Part shown: positions 63,501 through 64,000 of the stretch, piece after piece
Position numbering within the stretch: the stretch's first letter is position 1
Layout of the letters: every line of letters begins with the position of its first letter
Source of the DNA: Cladocopium goreaui
Lineage: Eukaryota > Sar > Dinophyceae > Suessiales > Symbiodiniaceae
Length of the DNA stretch: 64,000 nucleotides
NCBI GenBank assembly: GCA_947184155.2
Contig: CAMXCT020000449.1
Location: forward strand, 95,168 to 159,167
Direction: 5' to 3'
Program-made: the position numbers and the translations under genes
Notes under the pieces: model-generated
The model's database searches: none
What the model saw: only the letters and a program-made list of their open reading frames with translations
Told to the model about the DNA's origin: nothing

Positions 63501-63623
63501 TTGGTAAACTCATGGTCTCCAGCAGGTTTTTAAACCCATCTGATCCCAGAAGTGCACACCTGTGTGCCGCTCAATGAAGAGCTGGCCATAGTTCCTGCGT
63601 TGGAAGATGGAAGGAATCCACAC
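11727..63623 (-). CDS. 1,3-beta-D-glucan (callose) synthase, FKS1/GT48 family, at least 42 exons, 5-prime end outside window
   Basis: Polymerises glucose from UDP-glucose into linear 1,3-beta-glucan at the plasma membrane; in dinoflagellates such glucan serves wall, cyst or storage roles. Seen: motifs in the order of fungal FKS1 and plant callose synthases, namely [145 protein letters not shown] and [12 protein letters not shown]. Forty-two exons total 3,615 bases (1,204 codons plus TGA) and stay in phase throughout. Family members have about 1,750-1,950 residues; the FKS1_dom1 region and N-terminal helices must lie right of 64,000. Odd: 17 of 41 donors are GC or GA, one intron is 11 kb, and a tail of about 270 residues follows the conserved part. 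Exon borders were chosen by phase and AG rule, not by cDNA. Confidence 0.88.
12178..12282. mobile_element. Decayed family A element
   Basis: TTCTGGTAATGACTGACATAGCTATTG and AGGTGGATCTTTCCATAG are typical internal parts; the right end is lost. Confidence 0.5.
12350..12450 (-). CDS. Glucan synthase exon 41
   Basis: Encodes [20 protein letters not shown] then [13 protein letters not shown]. Acceptor TTTAG, GT donor, phase 1 to 0. The frame continues open into VVGILLRLD, so the donor choice is by phase. Confidence 0.72.
13099..13156 (-). CDS. Glucan synthase exon 40 (membrane helix)
   Basis: Encodes [19 protein letters not shown], a strong transmembrane helix within the C-terminal tail. Acceptor GCCAG, donor GT, phase 0 to 1. 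Confidence 0.82.
13361..13480 (-). other. Coding-like fragment inside an intron, EDFPLSF copy 2
   Basis: Minus strand reads [20 protein letters not shown] then [15 protein letters not shown] before a stop. Related at the DNA level to 16,010-16,110. Not in phase with the glucan synthase exons. Confidence 0.4.
14280..14345. repeat. (TATC/TGTC)n microsatellite
   Basis: Tetranucleotide repeat in the intron between exons 39 and 40. Confidence 0.95.
14761..14871 (-). CDS. Glucan synthase exon 39
   Basis: 111 bp, 37 codons: [20 protein letters not shown] then [17 protein letters not shown]. Strongly GC-rich third positions, AG acceptor, GT donor, phase 0 both ends. Confidence 0.85.
15014..15122. 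mobile_element. Family A element, diverged
   Basis: TACCCTCTGGTTACTTGACAGTTTGC to ACATTAAATAACCAAAGGGTA. Confidence 0.7.
15337..15492 (-). CDS. Glucan synthase exon 38
   Basis: 156 bp, 52 codons: [20 protein letters not shown], then [20 protein letters not shown] and [12 protein letters not shown]. Clean GT-AG borders, phase 0 both ends. Confidence 0.82.
15879..16112 (-). other. Coding-like fragment inside an intron, EDFPLSF copy 1
   Basis: Minus strand is open for 77 codons with [19 protein letters not shown] and [17 protein letters not shown]. It shares a block of DNA with 13,361-13,480. It does not fit the glucan synthase reading phase. Probably a dispersed gene fragment or repeat. Confidence 0.4.
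16252..16364. mobile_element. Family A element
   Basis: TACTCTTTGGTAATTTAACATAGC to GTAAACGTTTACCAGGCCGGATA, with the CCGG variant right end. Confidence 0.75.
17409..17462 (-). CDS. Glucan synthase exon 37
   Basis: 54 bp, 18 codons: [20 protein letters not shown]-rich island, acceptor CCGAG, GT donor, phase 0 both ends. Confidence 0.75.
17528..18067. mobile_element. Cluster of family A and B elements
   Basis: From left to right: a B-like fragment with AATAATCATTAATGGTTA repeats (17,528-17,640), a full A copy 17,645-17,751 with 29-bp arms, a left half of B (17,754-17,806), a left half of A (17,817-17,872), and a full B copy 17,964-18,067. They look like successive insertions into one another. 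Confidence 0.75.
18131..18246. mobile_element. Family E inverted-repeat element
   Basis: GAAATCCTGCACCGCCTTGGATGGTTG to GGTGCAGGATTTCGCAACCATCCACCGTATG; same family as 46,302-46,424, in the opposite orientation. Confidence 0.7.
18567..18649 (-). CDS. Glucan synthase exon 36
   Basis: Encodes [20 protein letters not shown] then GPLGGAC. Acceptor GTGGAG; donor GA chosen by phase to exon 37. Confidence 0.7.
18984..19071 (-). CDS. Glucan synthase exon 35 (start of C-terminal tail)
   Basis: Encodes [20 protein letters not shown] then DLSIEPKKT. Not similar to anything I know at this place in the family. GC-rich. Acceptor GTCGAG; donor GA (ACGT|GAAG) joins exon 36 in phase. Confidence 0.75.
20600..20697. 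mobile_element. Family B element
   Basis: CTGGTTGGTGGTTTCAACCCC to ACATGTTCCAAACCACCAACCAG; both ends perfect. Confidence 0.88.
21108..21153 (-). CDS. Glucan synthase exon 34
   Basis: Encodes [15 protein letters not shown] in the phase set by exon 33. A second frame ([14 protein letters not shown]) is also open and more hydrophilic, so the phase of exons 33-34 deserves checking. Confidence 0.55.
21302..21369 (-). CDS. Glucan synthase exon 33 (membrane helix)
   Basis: Encodes [20 protein letters not shown]. Placed where plant enzymes have R....EI.L.LRFF..QYG. Acceptor GTCCAG; donor GA chosen by phase. Confidence 0.7.
21922..22024. mobile_element. Family A element
   Basis: TACCCTCTGTAAACCAACATAACTATGG to TCAATAGCCATCATTGTTTACCAGAGGGTA. 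Confidence 0.85.
22268..22407 (-). CDS. Glucan synthase exon 32
   Basis: Encodes [20 protein letters not shown] then [30 protein letters not shown] corresponds to (K)SWESWWEEE of plant enzymes. 140 bp, acceptor AAGAG, donor GT, phase 1 to 0. Confidence 0.85.
22945..23009 (-). CDS. Glucan synthase exon 31 (ENWKNF)
   Basis: Encodes [20 protein letters not shown] plus one residue. Matches W.....DW.DW..W....GG after FNP in plant callose synthases. Acceptor CCCAG, donor GT. The following CGCGACGGGGCGACCG triplicate is intronic. Confidence 0.9.
23504..23550 (-). CDS. Glucan synthase exon 30 (SPFIFNP motif)
   Basis: Encodes [15 protein letters not shown]. Matches (A/S)PF(I/L)FNP.(G/Q)F at the C-terminal end of the membrane block in fungi and plants. 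Donor GC (CAGTT|GCTTGG) restores the family spacing. Confidence 0.93.
23945..24105. repeat. TTTCCATTGTTTTCCCATAGAAACAC tandem repeat
   Basis: About five units of 31-33 bp inside a glucan synthase intron. Confidence 0.85.
24150..24218 (-). CDS. Glucan synthase exon 29 (membrane helix)
   Basis: 69 bp, 23 codons: [20 protein letters not shown] and MAM, a clear transmembrane helix just before SPFIFNP, as in the family. Acceptor CCCCAG after the 11-kb intron, GT donor, phase 0. An ATG frame on the plus strand over the same bases is a shadow. Confidence 0.8.
24424..24590. repeat. GA-rich (GAGAGGA/AGAGAAG) tract
   Basis: Nearly pure purine tract, same class as 655-690. It is joined to the repeat on its right in both places. 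Confidence 0.9.
24591..25290. repeat. Symbiodiniaceae-type dispersed tandem repeat
   Basis: Diverged units of about 95-110 bp with AAAAAGTGCACGCCGTTGTGGCGCGAAGCACATTTCGA and CAAAATGTACAAAGCACACC. Preceded by GGCTCCGGAGGGTCGAAAAGTAGG and followed by GTGGCAGGCG motifs. Several frames on both strands translate without stops, so predicted proteins here are spurious. Confidence 0.8.
25352..26636 (+). pseudogene. LINE-like retrotransposon 3-prime fragment with zinc finger and RNase H
   Basis: Across several frames one reads [18 protein letters not shown], a [17 protein letters not shown] finger of the type after reverse transcriptase, then [33 protein letters not shown] and [19 protein letters not shown], which match the RNase H order D, E, D and a terminal GN..AD..A block. 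It ends at TGA at 26,634. At least four frameshifts. The reverse transcriptase part is absent. Confidence 0.6.
26640..27560. other. Coding-like but unresolved segment
   Basis: Both strands are open in long, overlapping frames (plus 26,868-27,326 with [17 protein letters not shown]; minus with [20 protein letters not shown] and [20 protein letters not shown]). I cannot assign a strand or family. It directly follows the RNase H fragment and may be another element fossil. Confidence 0.35.
27590..28000. repeat. CTA triplet and CCACTACTA microsatellite
   Basis: (CCACTACTA)n between 27,800 and 27,950, then pure (CTA)n. Frames across it give poly-Ser/Gly, poly-Val or poly-Tyr strings. Confidence 0.95.
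28085..28905. repeat. Degenerate tandem repeat, unit about 150-180 bp, four or more copies
   Basis: Units contain CCATTGTGAACGCTTCAAATATGGATTC (28,320, 28,500, 28,670, 28,815) followed by TTGGTTGGAACC-like and CAAATCCTATTG-like blocks. Similarity falls from left to right. Confidence 0.75.
29076..30080 (-). pseudogene. pogo/Tigger-like DDE transposase, C-terminal half
   Basis: 334 codons open. [16 protein letters not shown] matches the LDN motif with the second catalytic Asp, and [20 protein letters not shown] matches LP..T..LQPLDQG with the third. The rest is a long Ser/Ala/Glu-rich tail ending [11 protein letters not shown]. The part that should carry the first Asp and the DNA-binding region is missing, so it is an internally deleted copy, although the remaining frame is still clean. 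Confidence 0.7.
30212..30436 (-). pseudogene. N-terminal piece of the pogo-like element
   Basis: Begins [20 protein letters not shown] and runs [20 protein letters not shown] before a stop. Short helical, SAP-like spacing. It lies just upstream of the transposase C-terminal half with the middle missing. Confidence 0.4.
30879..31367 (-). CDS. Cys-rich hypothetical protein, 162 aa, possible transposon ORF
   Basis: Intact frame from ATG to stop. Contains [11 protein letters not shown], later CNGSICNTC, and near the end VCRCHRC, which suggests two or three zinc-binding knots; the N-terminal half is helical ([20 protein letters not shown]). Same strand as, and 0.5 kb upstream of, the pogo-like fossil, so it could be part of the same element. 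I do not know the family. Confidence 0.5.
   Translation of the reverse strand: MTCRLVLFLGAFAGVRNEFAAKDMTAISLARSLRAKYPDTFAELDRLTKEAKLSQAEGSRKGCMLKGEMPKESLTCSICSVAKHHCEWMYRSGYKGARRCNGSICNTCFKTARYLGVSRSPNLIIQCRARDVFVTLSTFVRQSKGVEDVCRCHRCRPDEKDE
32280..33300. repeat. Lysine/asparagine-type low-complexity region
   Basis: CAAGCAGGCAGG repeats, then (AAC)n/(AAG)n at 32,460-32,630 and A-rich/CA-rich tracts to 33,300. Open frames of up to 237 codons are composition artefacts (poly-Lys/Asn on plus, poly-Leu/Phe on minus). Confidence 0.8.
33870..34285. repeat. CTA/CTACAA/CTACACTA microsatellite
   Basis: Triplet (CTA)n passes into ACTACACTACAACTACAACT-type repeats. No frame of interest. Confidence 0.9.
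35019..35190. mobile_element. Diverged family B element followed by CATTAACCAT tandem repeat
   Basis: TGGTTGGTGGTTTCAACCCAT to CCAGTCACCACCAAGCA (35,019-35,127), then six copies of the 10-mer CATTAACCAT to 35,190. Confidence 0.7.
35283..35386 (-). CDS. Glucan synthase exon 28 (membrane helix)
   Basis: Encodes [20 protein letters not shown] then [14 protein letters not shown]. Corresponds to F.E.YRLY..SHF..G.ELL.LL after GA.Y..TGR. Acceptor CCCAG, donor GT, ends in phase 0. Confidence 0.88.
35919..36018. mobile_element. Family B element
   Basis: CTGGTTGGTGGTTTCAACCCC mirrored by GGTTGAAACCACCAACCAG; ends are perfect over about 18 bp. Confidence 0.88.
36454..36522. mobile_element. Family D element
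   Basis: AACACCCCCCCAGAAACCAA on the left and CCATTTAGGGGGTGTTGCTT on the right; related to 9,625-9,695. Confidence 0.5.
36832..36888 (-). CDS. Glucan synthase exon 27 (GAKYKATGR motif)
   Basis: Encodes [19 protein letters not shown] with the first Gly split. Matches GGA(K/R)Y.(A/S)TGRGF, found in all fungal and plant members. Donor GA (CATTG|GAAGAT), which joins exon 28 in frame. Confidence 0.95.
38036..38129 (-). CDS. Glucan synthase exon 26
   Basis: Encodes [20 protein letters not shown] then [11 protein letters not shown], directly before the GAKYKATGR motif. GT-AG, phase 0 to 1, G/C-rich third positions. Confidence 0.85.
38201..38311. mobile_element. Family A element
   Basis: TAGCCTCTGGTAAACGTTTACATAACTATTG to CAATAGCTATGTTCAATTACCAGAGGGTA. 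Confidence 0.85.
38670..38782. mobile_element. Family B element
   Basis: CTGGTTGGTGGTTTCAACCTACCTC to AATGTTCCCAACCACCAACCAG, with GTCAGTTGGGATGATGACCT inside. Confidence 0.85.
39030..39125. repeat. Direct repeat with three hairpins, copy 1
   Basis: Contains CGTG-AAAAAG-CACG, CTTGC-TAAA-GCAAG and CTAGCG-AGCTGA-CGCTAG stem-loops. The third stem differs from copy 2 but still pairs. Preceded by a G run as in copy 2. Confidence 0.9.
39168..39548. repeat. GAT/GAC triplet array
   Basis: Long (GATGAC)n-type array, then GGT repeats. All frames stay open on both strands, producing poly-Asp/Glu or poly-Ile/Val strings that are not proteins. Flanked by the two three-hairpin repeats. Confidence 0.95.
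39562..39658. repeat. Direct repeat with three hairpins, copy 2
   Basis: About 97 bp, nearly identical to 39,030-39,125. It holds CGTGA-AAAA-TCACG, CTTGC-TAAA-GCAAG and GCTAGC-TGAC-GCTAGC stem-loops in a row. Confidence 0.9.
40366..40473 (-). CDS. Glucan synthase exon 25
   Basis: 108 bp, 36 codons: [20 protein letters not shown] then [16 protein letters not shown]. Occupies the place of the E.GF..AL....  segment of plant enzymes. A second frame is also open here, but this one has G/C third positions and keeps phase. Confidence 0.7.
41462..41571. mobile_element. Family A element
   Basis: TACCCTCTGGCAATGACTAACAG to ATAGTTATGTTTGTTTACCAGAGGGTA. Confidence 0.85.
42011..42072 (-). CDS. Glucan synthase exon 24 (membrane helix)
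   Basis: Encodes [20 protein letters not shown], weakly hydrophobic. Joins exon 23 in phase. Donor GA (CCTC|GATATA). Confidence 0.75.
43090..43173 (-). CDS. Glucan synthase exon 23 (membrane helix)
   Basis: Encodes [20 protein letters not shown] then PAIDEQQ: a hydrophobic helix followed by an acidic turn. Acceptor TTCAG, donor GT, phase 1 both ends. Confidence 0.85.
43936..44046. mobile_element. Family C inverted-repeat element
   Basis: TATATGAAGGTTTCCTAAAATG with GGGATCCCC, mirrored by GGGATACCCCC and CATTTTAGGAAACCTCCATATG. A half copy lies at about 44,562-44,600. Confidence 0.75.
44317..44428. mobile_element. Family B element
   Basis: CTGGTTGGTGGTATACCTACC to TGTTCCAAACCACCAGCCAG, with AGTTCGTCAGTTGGGATGAT inside. 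Confidence 0.85.
44729..44783 (-). CDS. Glucan synthase exon 22 (tentative borders)
   Basis: Encodes [18 protein letters not shown], a likely loop. Phase 0 to 1 with acceptor CACAG and a GC donor, joining exon 23 in frame. Confidence 0.6.
45024..45080 (-). CDS. Glucan synthase exon 21 (tentative)
   Basis: 57 bp: [19 protein letters not shown]. It follows LGDEL and resembles LD...M.SF in plant enzymes, but the hydrophobic helix usual here is weak. Phase 0 both ends, GT-AG. Another exon could be hidden nearby. Confidence 0.5.
45438..45521 (-). CDS. Glucan synthase exon 20 (GTGEQ motif)
   Basis: 84 bp, 28 codons: [20 protein letters not shown] and MKRLGDEL. Matches K...G.GEQ.LSR....LG of the family. 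GT-AG, phase 0. Open plus-strand frames over the same bases are shadows. Confidence 0.9.
46048..46152. mobile_element. Family A element, diverged left end
   Basis: TACTCTCCGGTAAACTAGCTATTGAAAATGG to TTGTATGTTTGCCAGAGGGTA. Confidence 0.75.
46302..46424. mobile_element. Family E inverted-repeat element
   Basis: ATACGGTGGATGGTTGCGAAATCCTGCACCA mirrored by GGTGGTGCAGGATTTTGCAACCATCCACAGTAT. A second copy is at 18,131-18,246. Confidence 0.75.
46609..46684. mobile_element. Family A element, minimal 76 bp
   Basis: TACCCTCTGGTAATTTAACATAGC to GTAAACGTTTACCAGAGGGTA. The flanks TACATA repeat on both sides, so the target duplication may be longer than TA here. Confidence 0.85.
46808..46900 (-). CDS. 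Glucan synthase exon 19 (GKGRDLGF motif)
   Basis: 93 bp, 31 codons: [20 protein letters not shown] then [11 protein letters not shown]. Matches RGG.(I)(K/T)H.EY.Q(V/C)GKGRD(L/V)G(F/L), the signature of the catalytic domain. Donor GC (TCA|GCGCCT), which restores the family spacing to exon 20. Confidence 0.95.
47268..47346. mobile_element. Family C element, short
   Basis: GATGGAGGTTTCCATGGGGGTACC mirrored by GGGGGTAGCCCTTATGGAAACCCCCCATC. Confidence 0.6.
48139..48216 (-). CDS. Glucan synthase exon 18 (GGVSKA and LSED motifs)
   Basis: 78 bp, 26 codons: [20 protein letters not shown] and LNLSED. Matches TRGG(V/I)SKA.K..(N/H)L(N/S)ED of the family. Arg of TRGG is Gln here. GT-AG, phase 0 both ends. 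Confidence 0.95.
48621..48740. mobile_element. Family B element
   Basis: CTGGTTGGTGGTTTCAACCTACCCC to GGTTCCAGTCACCACCAGCCAG with GAGTTCGTCAGTTGGGATTA inside. Confidence 0.85.
48800..48863 (-). CDS. Exon-like island between element ends
   Basis: Minus strand reads [20 protein letters not shown] between CCAG (next to a family A end) and GTTGGTGG (a family B end). The plus strand is equally open ([20 protein letters not shown]). It is GC-richer than its surroundings. It may be a cassette exon or an old exon copy; phase to exon 18 does not fit with a GT donor. Confidence 0.3.
48868..48976. mobile_element. Family A element
   Basis: TACCCTCTGGTAATGACTAACAGTTTGC to ATAGTTATGTTAGTTTACCAGAGGGTA. 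Confidence 0.85.
48972..49063. mobile_element. Family A element sharing its end with the next copy
   Basis: Continues directly from the TACCAGAGGGTA of the copy at 48,868, then AAACTAAGATAGCTACTGAA and ends CATAGTTTACCAGAGAGTA. The two copies overlap by the shared terminus. Confidence 0.7.
49185..49214 (-). CDS. Possible 30-bp cassette exon
   Basis: AG acceptor (GGATAG), ten codons [12 protein letters not shown] donor; phase 0 at both ends, so it could be included between exons 17 and 18 without a frame change. Not needed by comparison with other family members. Confidence 0.3.
49313..49363 (-). CDS. Glucan synthase exon 17 (RMHYGHP motif)
   Basis: 51 bp: [17 protein letters not shown]. Matches (V/A)RMHYGHPD of plants and KFHYGHPD of fungi, except that the D after HP is A here. 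Donor GA (TTTGT|GAAAGG) chosen because a GT cut one codon earlier breaks phase. Confidence 0.9.
49444..49497 (-). CDS. Glucan synthase exon 16
   Basis: 54 bp, 18 codons: [18 protein letters not shown]. It lies between FGTVLQR and RMHYGHP, where family members have a short variable segment. Phase 0 at both ends, GT-AG. Confidence 0.75.
50081..50189. mobile_element. Family A element
   Basis: TACCCTCTGGTTATTTAACATAGCCATGG mirrored by CCATAGCTATGTAACAAATAACCAGAGGGTA. Confidence 0.85.
50240..50313 (-). CDS. Glucan synthase exon 15
   Basis: Encodes [20 protein letters not shown] and QRSY, matching S..LG..AA..E..FGTL.QR. GC-rich. Acceptor CCAGAG, donor GT. Confidence 0.9.
50775..50869 (-). CDS. 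Glucan synthase exon 14 (IVGFAEHI motif)
   Basis: Encodes [20 protein letters not shown] then [19 protein letters not shown] matches IVG.REYIFS of the family. Donor GC (GAGGG|GCGATT), phase 1. Confidence 0.9.
50870..52602 (-). other. Glucan synthase intron, 1.7 kb
   Basis: Holds the family A copy at 50,910 and a diverged family C-like half near 51,960-52,010 (CATATGGTACT...CCTCCATTTTAGGATCC). Minus-strand patch near 52,250-52,310 ([16 protein letters not shown]) is not needed for the reading frame. Confidence 0.5.
50910..51023. mobile_element. Family A element
   Basis: TACCCTTTGGTAAACATACA at the left; right end TTTTTGTATGTTTACCAGGCCGGGTA carries the CCGG variant of the CCAGAGGG end, also seen at 16,362. 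Confidence 0.8.
52603..52658 (-). CDS. Glucan synthase exon 13
   Basis: Encodes [18 protein letters not shown]. With exon 14 it gives [21 protein letters not shown], aligning with NQDGYIEES.KLPNLL.EF of the family. Phase 0 to 2, donor GA. A longer open frame on the plus strand here is taken as a shadow. Confidence 0.72.
52955..52985 (-). CDS. Glucan synthase exon 12 (IIYTRG), 31 bp
   Basis: Encodes [10 protein letters not shown], equal to A(L/I)IF.RGE.IQ directly after DNQN in family members. Very short. Acceptor CCTAG, donor GC. The frame remains open on the far side of both borders, so the borders depend on phase. Confidence 0.7.
53495..53543 (-). CDS. Glucan synthase exon 11 (GDGKGDNQN motif)
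   Basis: Encodes [15 protein letters not shown]. The motif (N)PILGDGKSDNQNH is one of the most conserved of the family and lies close to the nucleotide-sugar site. Donor GC (GGGAC|GCTCGG) chosen by phase to exon 12. Confidence 0.92.
53544..53598 (-). other. Glucan synthase mini-intron, 55 nt
   Basis: GC-AG intron of 55 nt between VELP and FPILGDGK, repeat-free, far shorter than the other introns of the gene. GGC spans either side of the junction so the exact cut is shiftable. Confidence 0.8.
53599..53688 (-). CDS. Glucan synthase exon 10
   Basis: Encodes [20 protein letters not shown] then KPRFRVELP, matching YS.L.D..C.......PKFRVQLSG of the family. Donor GC. Followed by the 55-nt intron. 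Confidence 0.93.
54125..54207 (-). CDS. Glucan synthase exon 9 (ITYIE motif)
   Basis: Encodes [20 protein letters not shown] and then VHPRQLR. Joined to exon 8 it gives [15 protein letters not shown], the same spacing as LLRAYPDLQIAYLDE in fungal enzymes. Confidence 0.9.
55237..55351. mobile_element. Family A element
   Basis: TACCCTCTGGTAAACTAACATAGCTA is mirrored by TAGCTATGTTAGTTTACCAGAGGGT; arms of about 25 bp are almost perfect. A fragment resembling family B (GGACTGGTGGTTCAACCATC) abuts its left side. Confidence 0.85.
56038..56148 (-). CDS. Glucan synthase exon 8 (MQRYADF motif)
   Basis: Encodes [20 protein letters not shown] then [16 protein letters not shown]. This matches F....SMQRYAKF....E.E..LLRAYP of fungal FKS1. 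Acceptor CCCAG, donor GT. Confidence 0.92.
56386..57110. other. Coding-like segment inside an intron, strand unresolved
   Basis: Plus strand is open for 150 codons (56,615-57,067, with [20 protein letters not shown]) while the minus strand is open at 56,513-56,770 ([20 protein letters not shown]) and 56,894-57,091. Both have protein-like composition. It may be an old retrocopy inserted in the intron; no family recognised. Confidence 0.35.
58339..58457. mobile_element. Family A element
   Basis: TACCATCTGGTATTCAACAG to TTAGTCATAACCAGAGGGTA with the ATTAATAGGTAAACC core, inside a glucan synthase intron. Confidence 0.75.
58538..58604 (-). CDS. Glucan synthase exon 7 (WASMRSQT motif)
   Basis: Encodes [20 protein letters not shown]. 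This is the WASLRSQTLYRTV.G motif present in all FKS and callose synthases. Donor read as GA (GACGT|GAGG) because it then joins exon 8 in phase. Confidence 0.9.
58605..60162 (-). other. Glucan synthase intron with unresolved coding-like patches
   Basis: Minus-strand frames at 59,152-59,731 (for example [20 protein letters not shown]) look like fragments of another protein or element but show no family and no coherent single frame. No inverted-repeat element recognised. Confidence 0.4.
60163..60309 (-). CDS. Glucan synthase exon 6
   Basis: Encodes [20 protein letters not shown] then [20 protein letters not shown]. Phase 1 at both ends, matching exons 5 and 7. Third positions are rich in G/C. 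Acceptor GGGCAG, donor GT. Confidence 0.75.
60637..60885 (-). CDS. Glucan synthase exon 5 (largest)
   Basis: 249 bp. Encodes [20 protein letters not shown], then [14 protein letters not shown] and further [29 protein letters not shown] sits where fungal enzymes have HP.EW..F. The frame stays open beyond the GT donor into a hydrophobic stretch, which I take as intron because phase to exon 6 then fits. Confidence 0.75.
61005..61360. repeat. GC-rich element with repeated LSU-rRNA-like motif
   Basis: Isolated GC-rich block in AT-rich intron. A unit containing CCAAGGAGTCTA and GGGTCTTGAA is repeated about three times with changes. The motif resembles the GTCTTGAAACACGGACCAAGGAGTCTA region of large-subunit rRNA. 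Begins near a palindrome (CTAGCCGTAGCCTAG). No frame with protein character. Possibly a SINE or an rRNA-derived repeat. Confidence 0.55.
61381..61624. mobile_element. Family A element with expanded internal tetranucleotide repeat
   Basis: The left end (TTTCTGGTAATGCAACAG) and the right end (TTAATTTACTGGAGGGTA) are diverged family A ends. The core after AATTGGTAAAT has become (CTAT)n and (CCAT)n over 61,440-61,610. Confidence 0.65.
61698..61764 (-). CDS. Glucan synthase exon 4
   Basis: Encodes [20 protein letters not shown], aligning with the LLEYLK..HP helix of the family. Acceptor CTCCAG; donor GC chosen to keep phase. Confidence 0.7.
61987..62108 (-). CDS. Glucan synthase exon 3 (PHYGE motif)
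   Basis: Encodes [20 protein letters not shown] then [25 protein letters not shown] matches the VLIPHY.E motif that opens the conserved cytosolic part of FKS proteins. The acceptor is the end of the family B element; donor GT (GGAT|GTGTAT). Confidence 0.85.
62109..62215. mobile_element. Family B element whose last CAG is a splice acceptor
   Basis: CTGGTTGGTGGTTTCAACCA at the left and CAAAGCACCAACCAG at the right, with the internal GTCAGTTGGGATGATGACAT block. On the minus strand its terminal CAG is exactly the acceptor of exon 3. Confidence 0.85.
62426..62509 (-). CDS. Glucan synthase exon 2
   Basis: Encodes [20 protein letters not shown] followed by VSWQHRK. It corresponds to the SL..P.P......M..FTV region just before the PHY.E motif of the family. 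Third codon positions are strongly G/C. The donor chosen is GA (AAAG|GACGGG). Confidence 0.65.
62510..63559 (-). other. Glucan synthase intron, 1.05 kb
   Basis: Contains an 11-bp tandem repeat GTCATAACCAT, about six copies, at 63,046-63,110. No inverted-repeat element of families A or B was recognised in it. Confidence 0.6.
63560..63623 (-). CDS. Glucan synthase exon 1 of those visible
   Basis: Encodes [20 protein letters not shown] and one more residue, AG acceptor and GT donor, ends in phase 1. The frame is also open upstream to about 63,670, so the acceptor (GAGCAG) is a choice. It joins the next exon in phase. Confidence 0.55.
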
Positions 63624-64000
63624 CTGCTCCGGTTTCTTCAACTTCCTTAGTTTGTGCGACATGTTCGGGTGACAATCTCTTGTTTTCCATGGCAAAATAT
63701 GGGGGATGTTTGAACAAGACATTGGTGAAATCTAAGAAATGAGGTTTGAAGCAGTTTGAACCGTGGGATTTTGTGGTAATTATCCTATCCCACATGCAAT
63801 CTACCGGAAGAAACATCATATTCTACTATGGTTCAAAACCTGAAAAAAACAATTTATATCTACTATTCTCCAATGAACCGGAAGGGAAAGATCTGCACAT
63901 CTACTGGCACCATTGCAAACTGAGAATGAAGTGGGAGAATGTGGCGTCATGGGTCAACATTTCTTCAGAACGACTAGCCAAGTGGCCAGTGGTGATAGTA

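Noticed and set aside
1..64000. tRNA, rRNA operon, spliced-leader genes and CRISPR arrays
   Set aside because: No cloverleaf with A and B boxes, no long rRNA match, no spliced-leader core and no spacer-type repeats were seen; the regular repeats are satellites.

Overview
The window looks like nuclear DNA of a dinoflagellate of the Symbiodiniaceae type. The reasons are: very small exons scattered through long AT-rich introns; intron donors that are often GC or GA instead of GT; several inverted-repeat element families repeated through the introns; long simple repeats; and dispersed sequences I know from Symbiodinium-type genomes (the GTGGCAGGCGTGGCAC motif, the GA-rich/CTCCGGAGGGTCGAAAAGTAG repeat, and a tandem repeat that would translate with VVARSTF and SKSKCTKH motifs). 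I could not run a search, so the genus is open.

The main content is one very large minus-strand gene. It enters at the right edge and ends with a TGA at 11,727. I could trace 42 coding exons (63,623 down to 11,727), 3,615 coding bases, 1,204 codons plus stop. The reading phase agrees across all 41 junctions and every acceptor is AG. The product is a 1,3-beta-D-glucan (callose) synthase of the FKS1/GT48 family: motifs in family order include [83 protein letters not shown] and SPFIFNPYQ. The N-terminal FKS1 domain and first membrane block lie beyond position 64,000. About 270 residues follow the part that resembles known family members, including one more membrane helix.

Right to left: 63.6-56 kb cytosolic entry part; 54-45 kb catalytic core; 45-35 kb and 24.2-23.5 kb C-terminal membrane block; 23-11.7 kb C-terminal tail. 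An 11-kb intron (24,219-35,282) holds a graveyard of transposon fossils: a LINE-like RNase H segment, an internally deleted pogo-like transposase, a Cys-rich reading frame, satellite-like repeats and triplet repeats. Other introns are studded with TA-flanked inverted-repeat elements (family A, CCCTCTGGTAA ends), CTGGTTGG/CCAACCAG elements (family B) and three smaller families.

Left of the gene, 7.6-8.4 kb holds the last exons of an unidentified plus-strand gene that converges on the glucan synthase gene. At 4.7-6.4 kb there is a decayed two-frame element whose second frame is an ISXO2/Merlin-like DDE transposase. The first 3 kb are mostly minisatellites, with a possible last exon of another plus-strand gene at 238-492. 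No rRNA, tRNA or CRISPR array was recognised. Most long open frames in the window are products of triplet-compatible repeats and are not genes.
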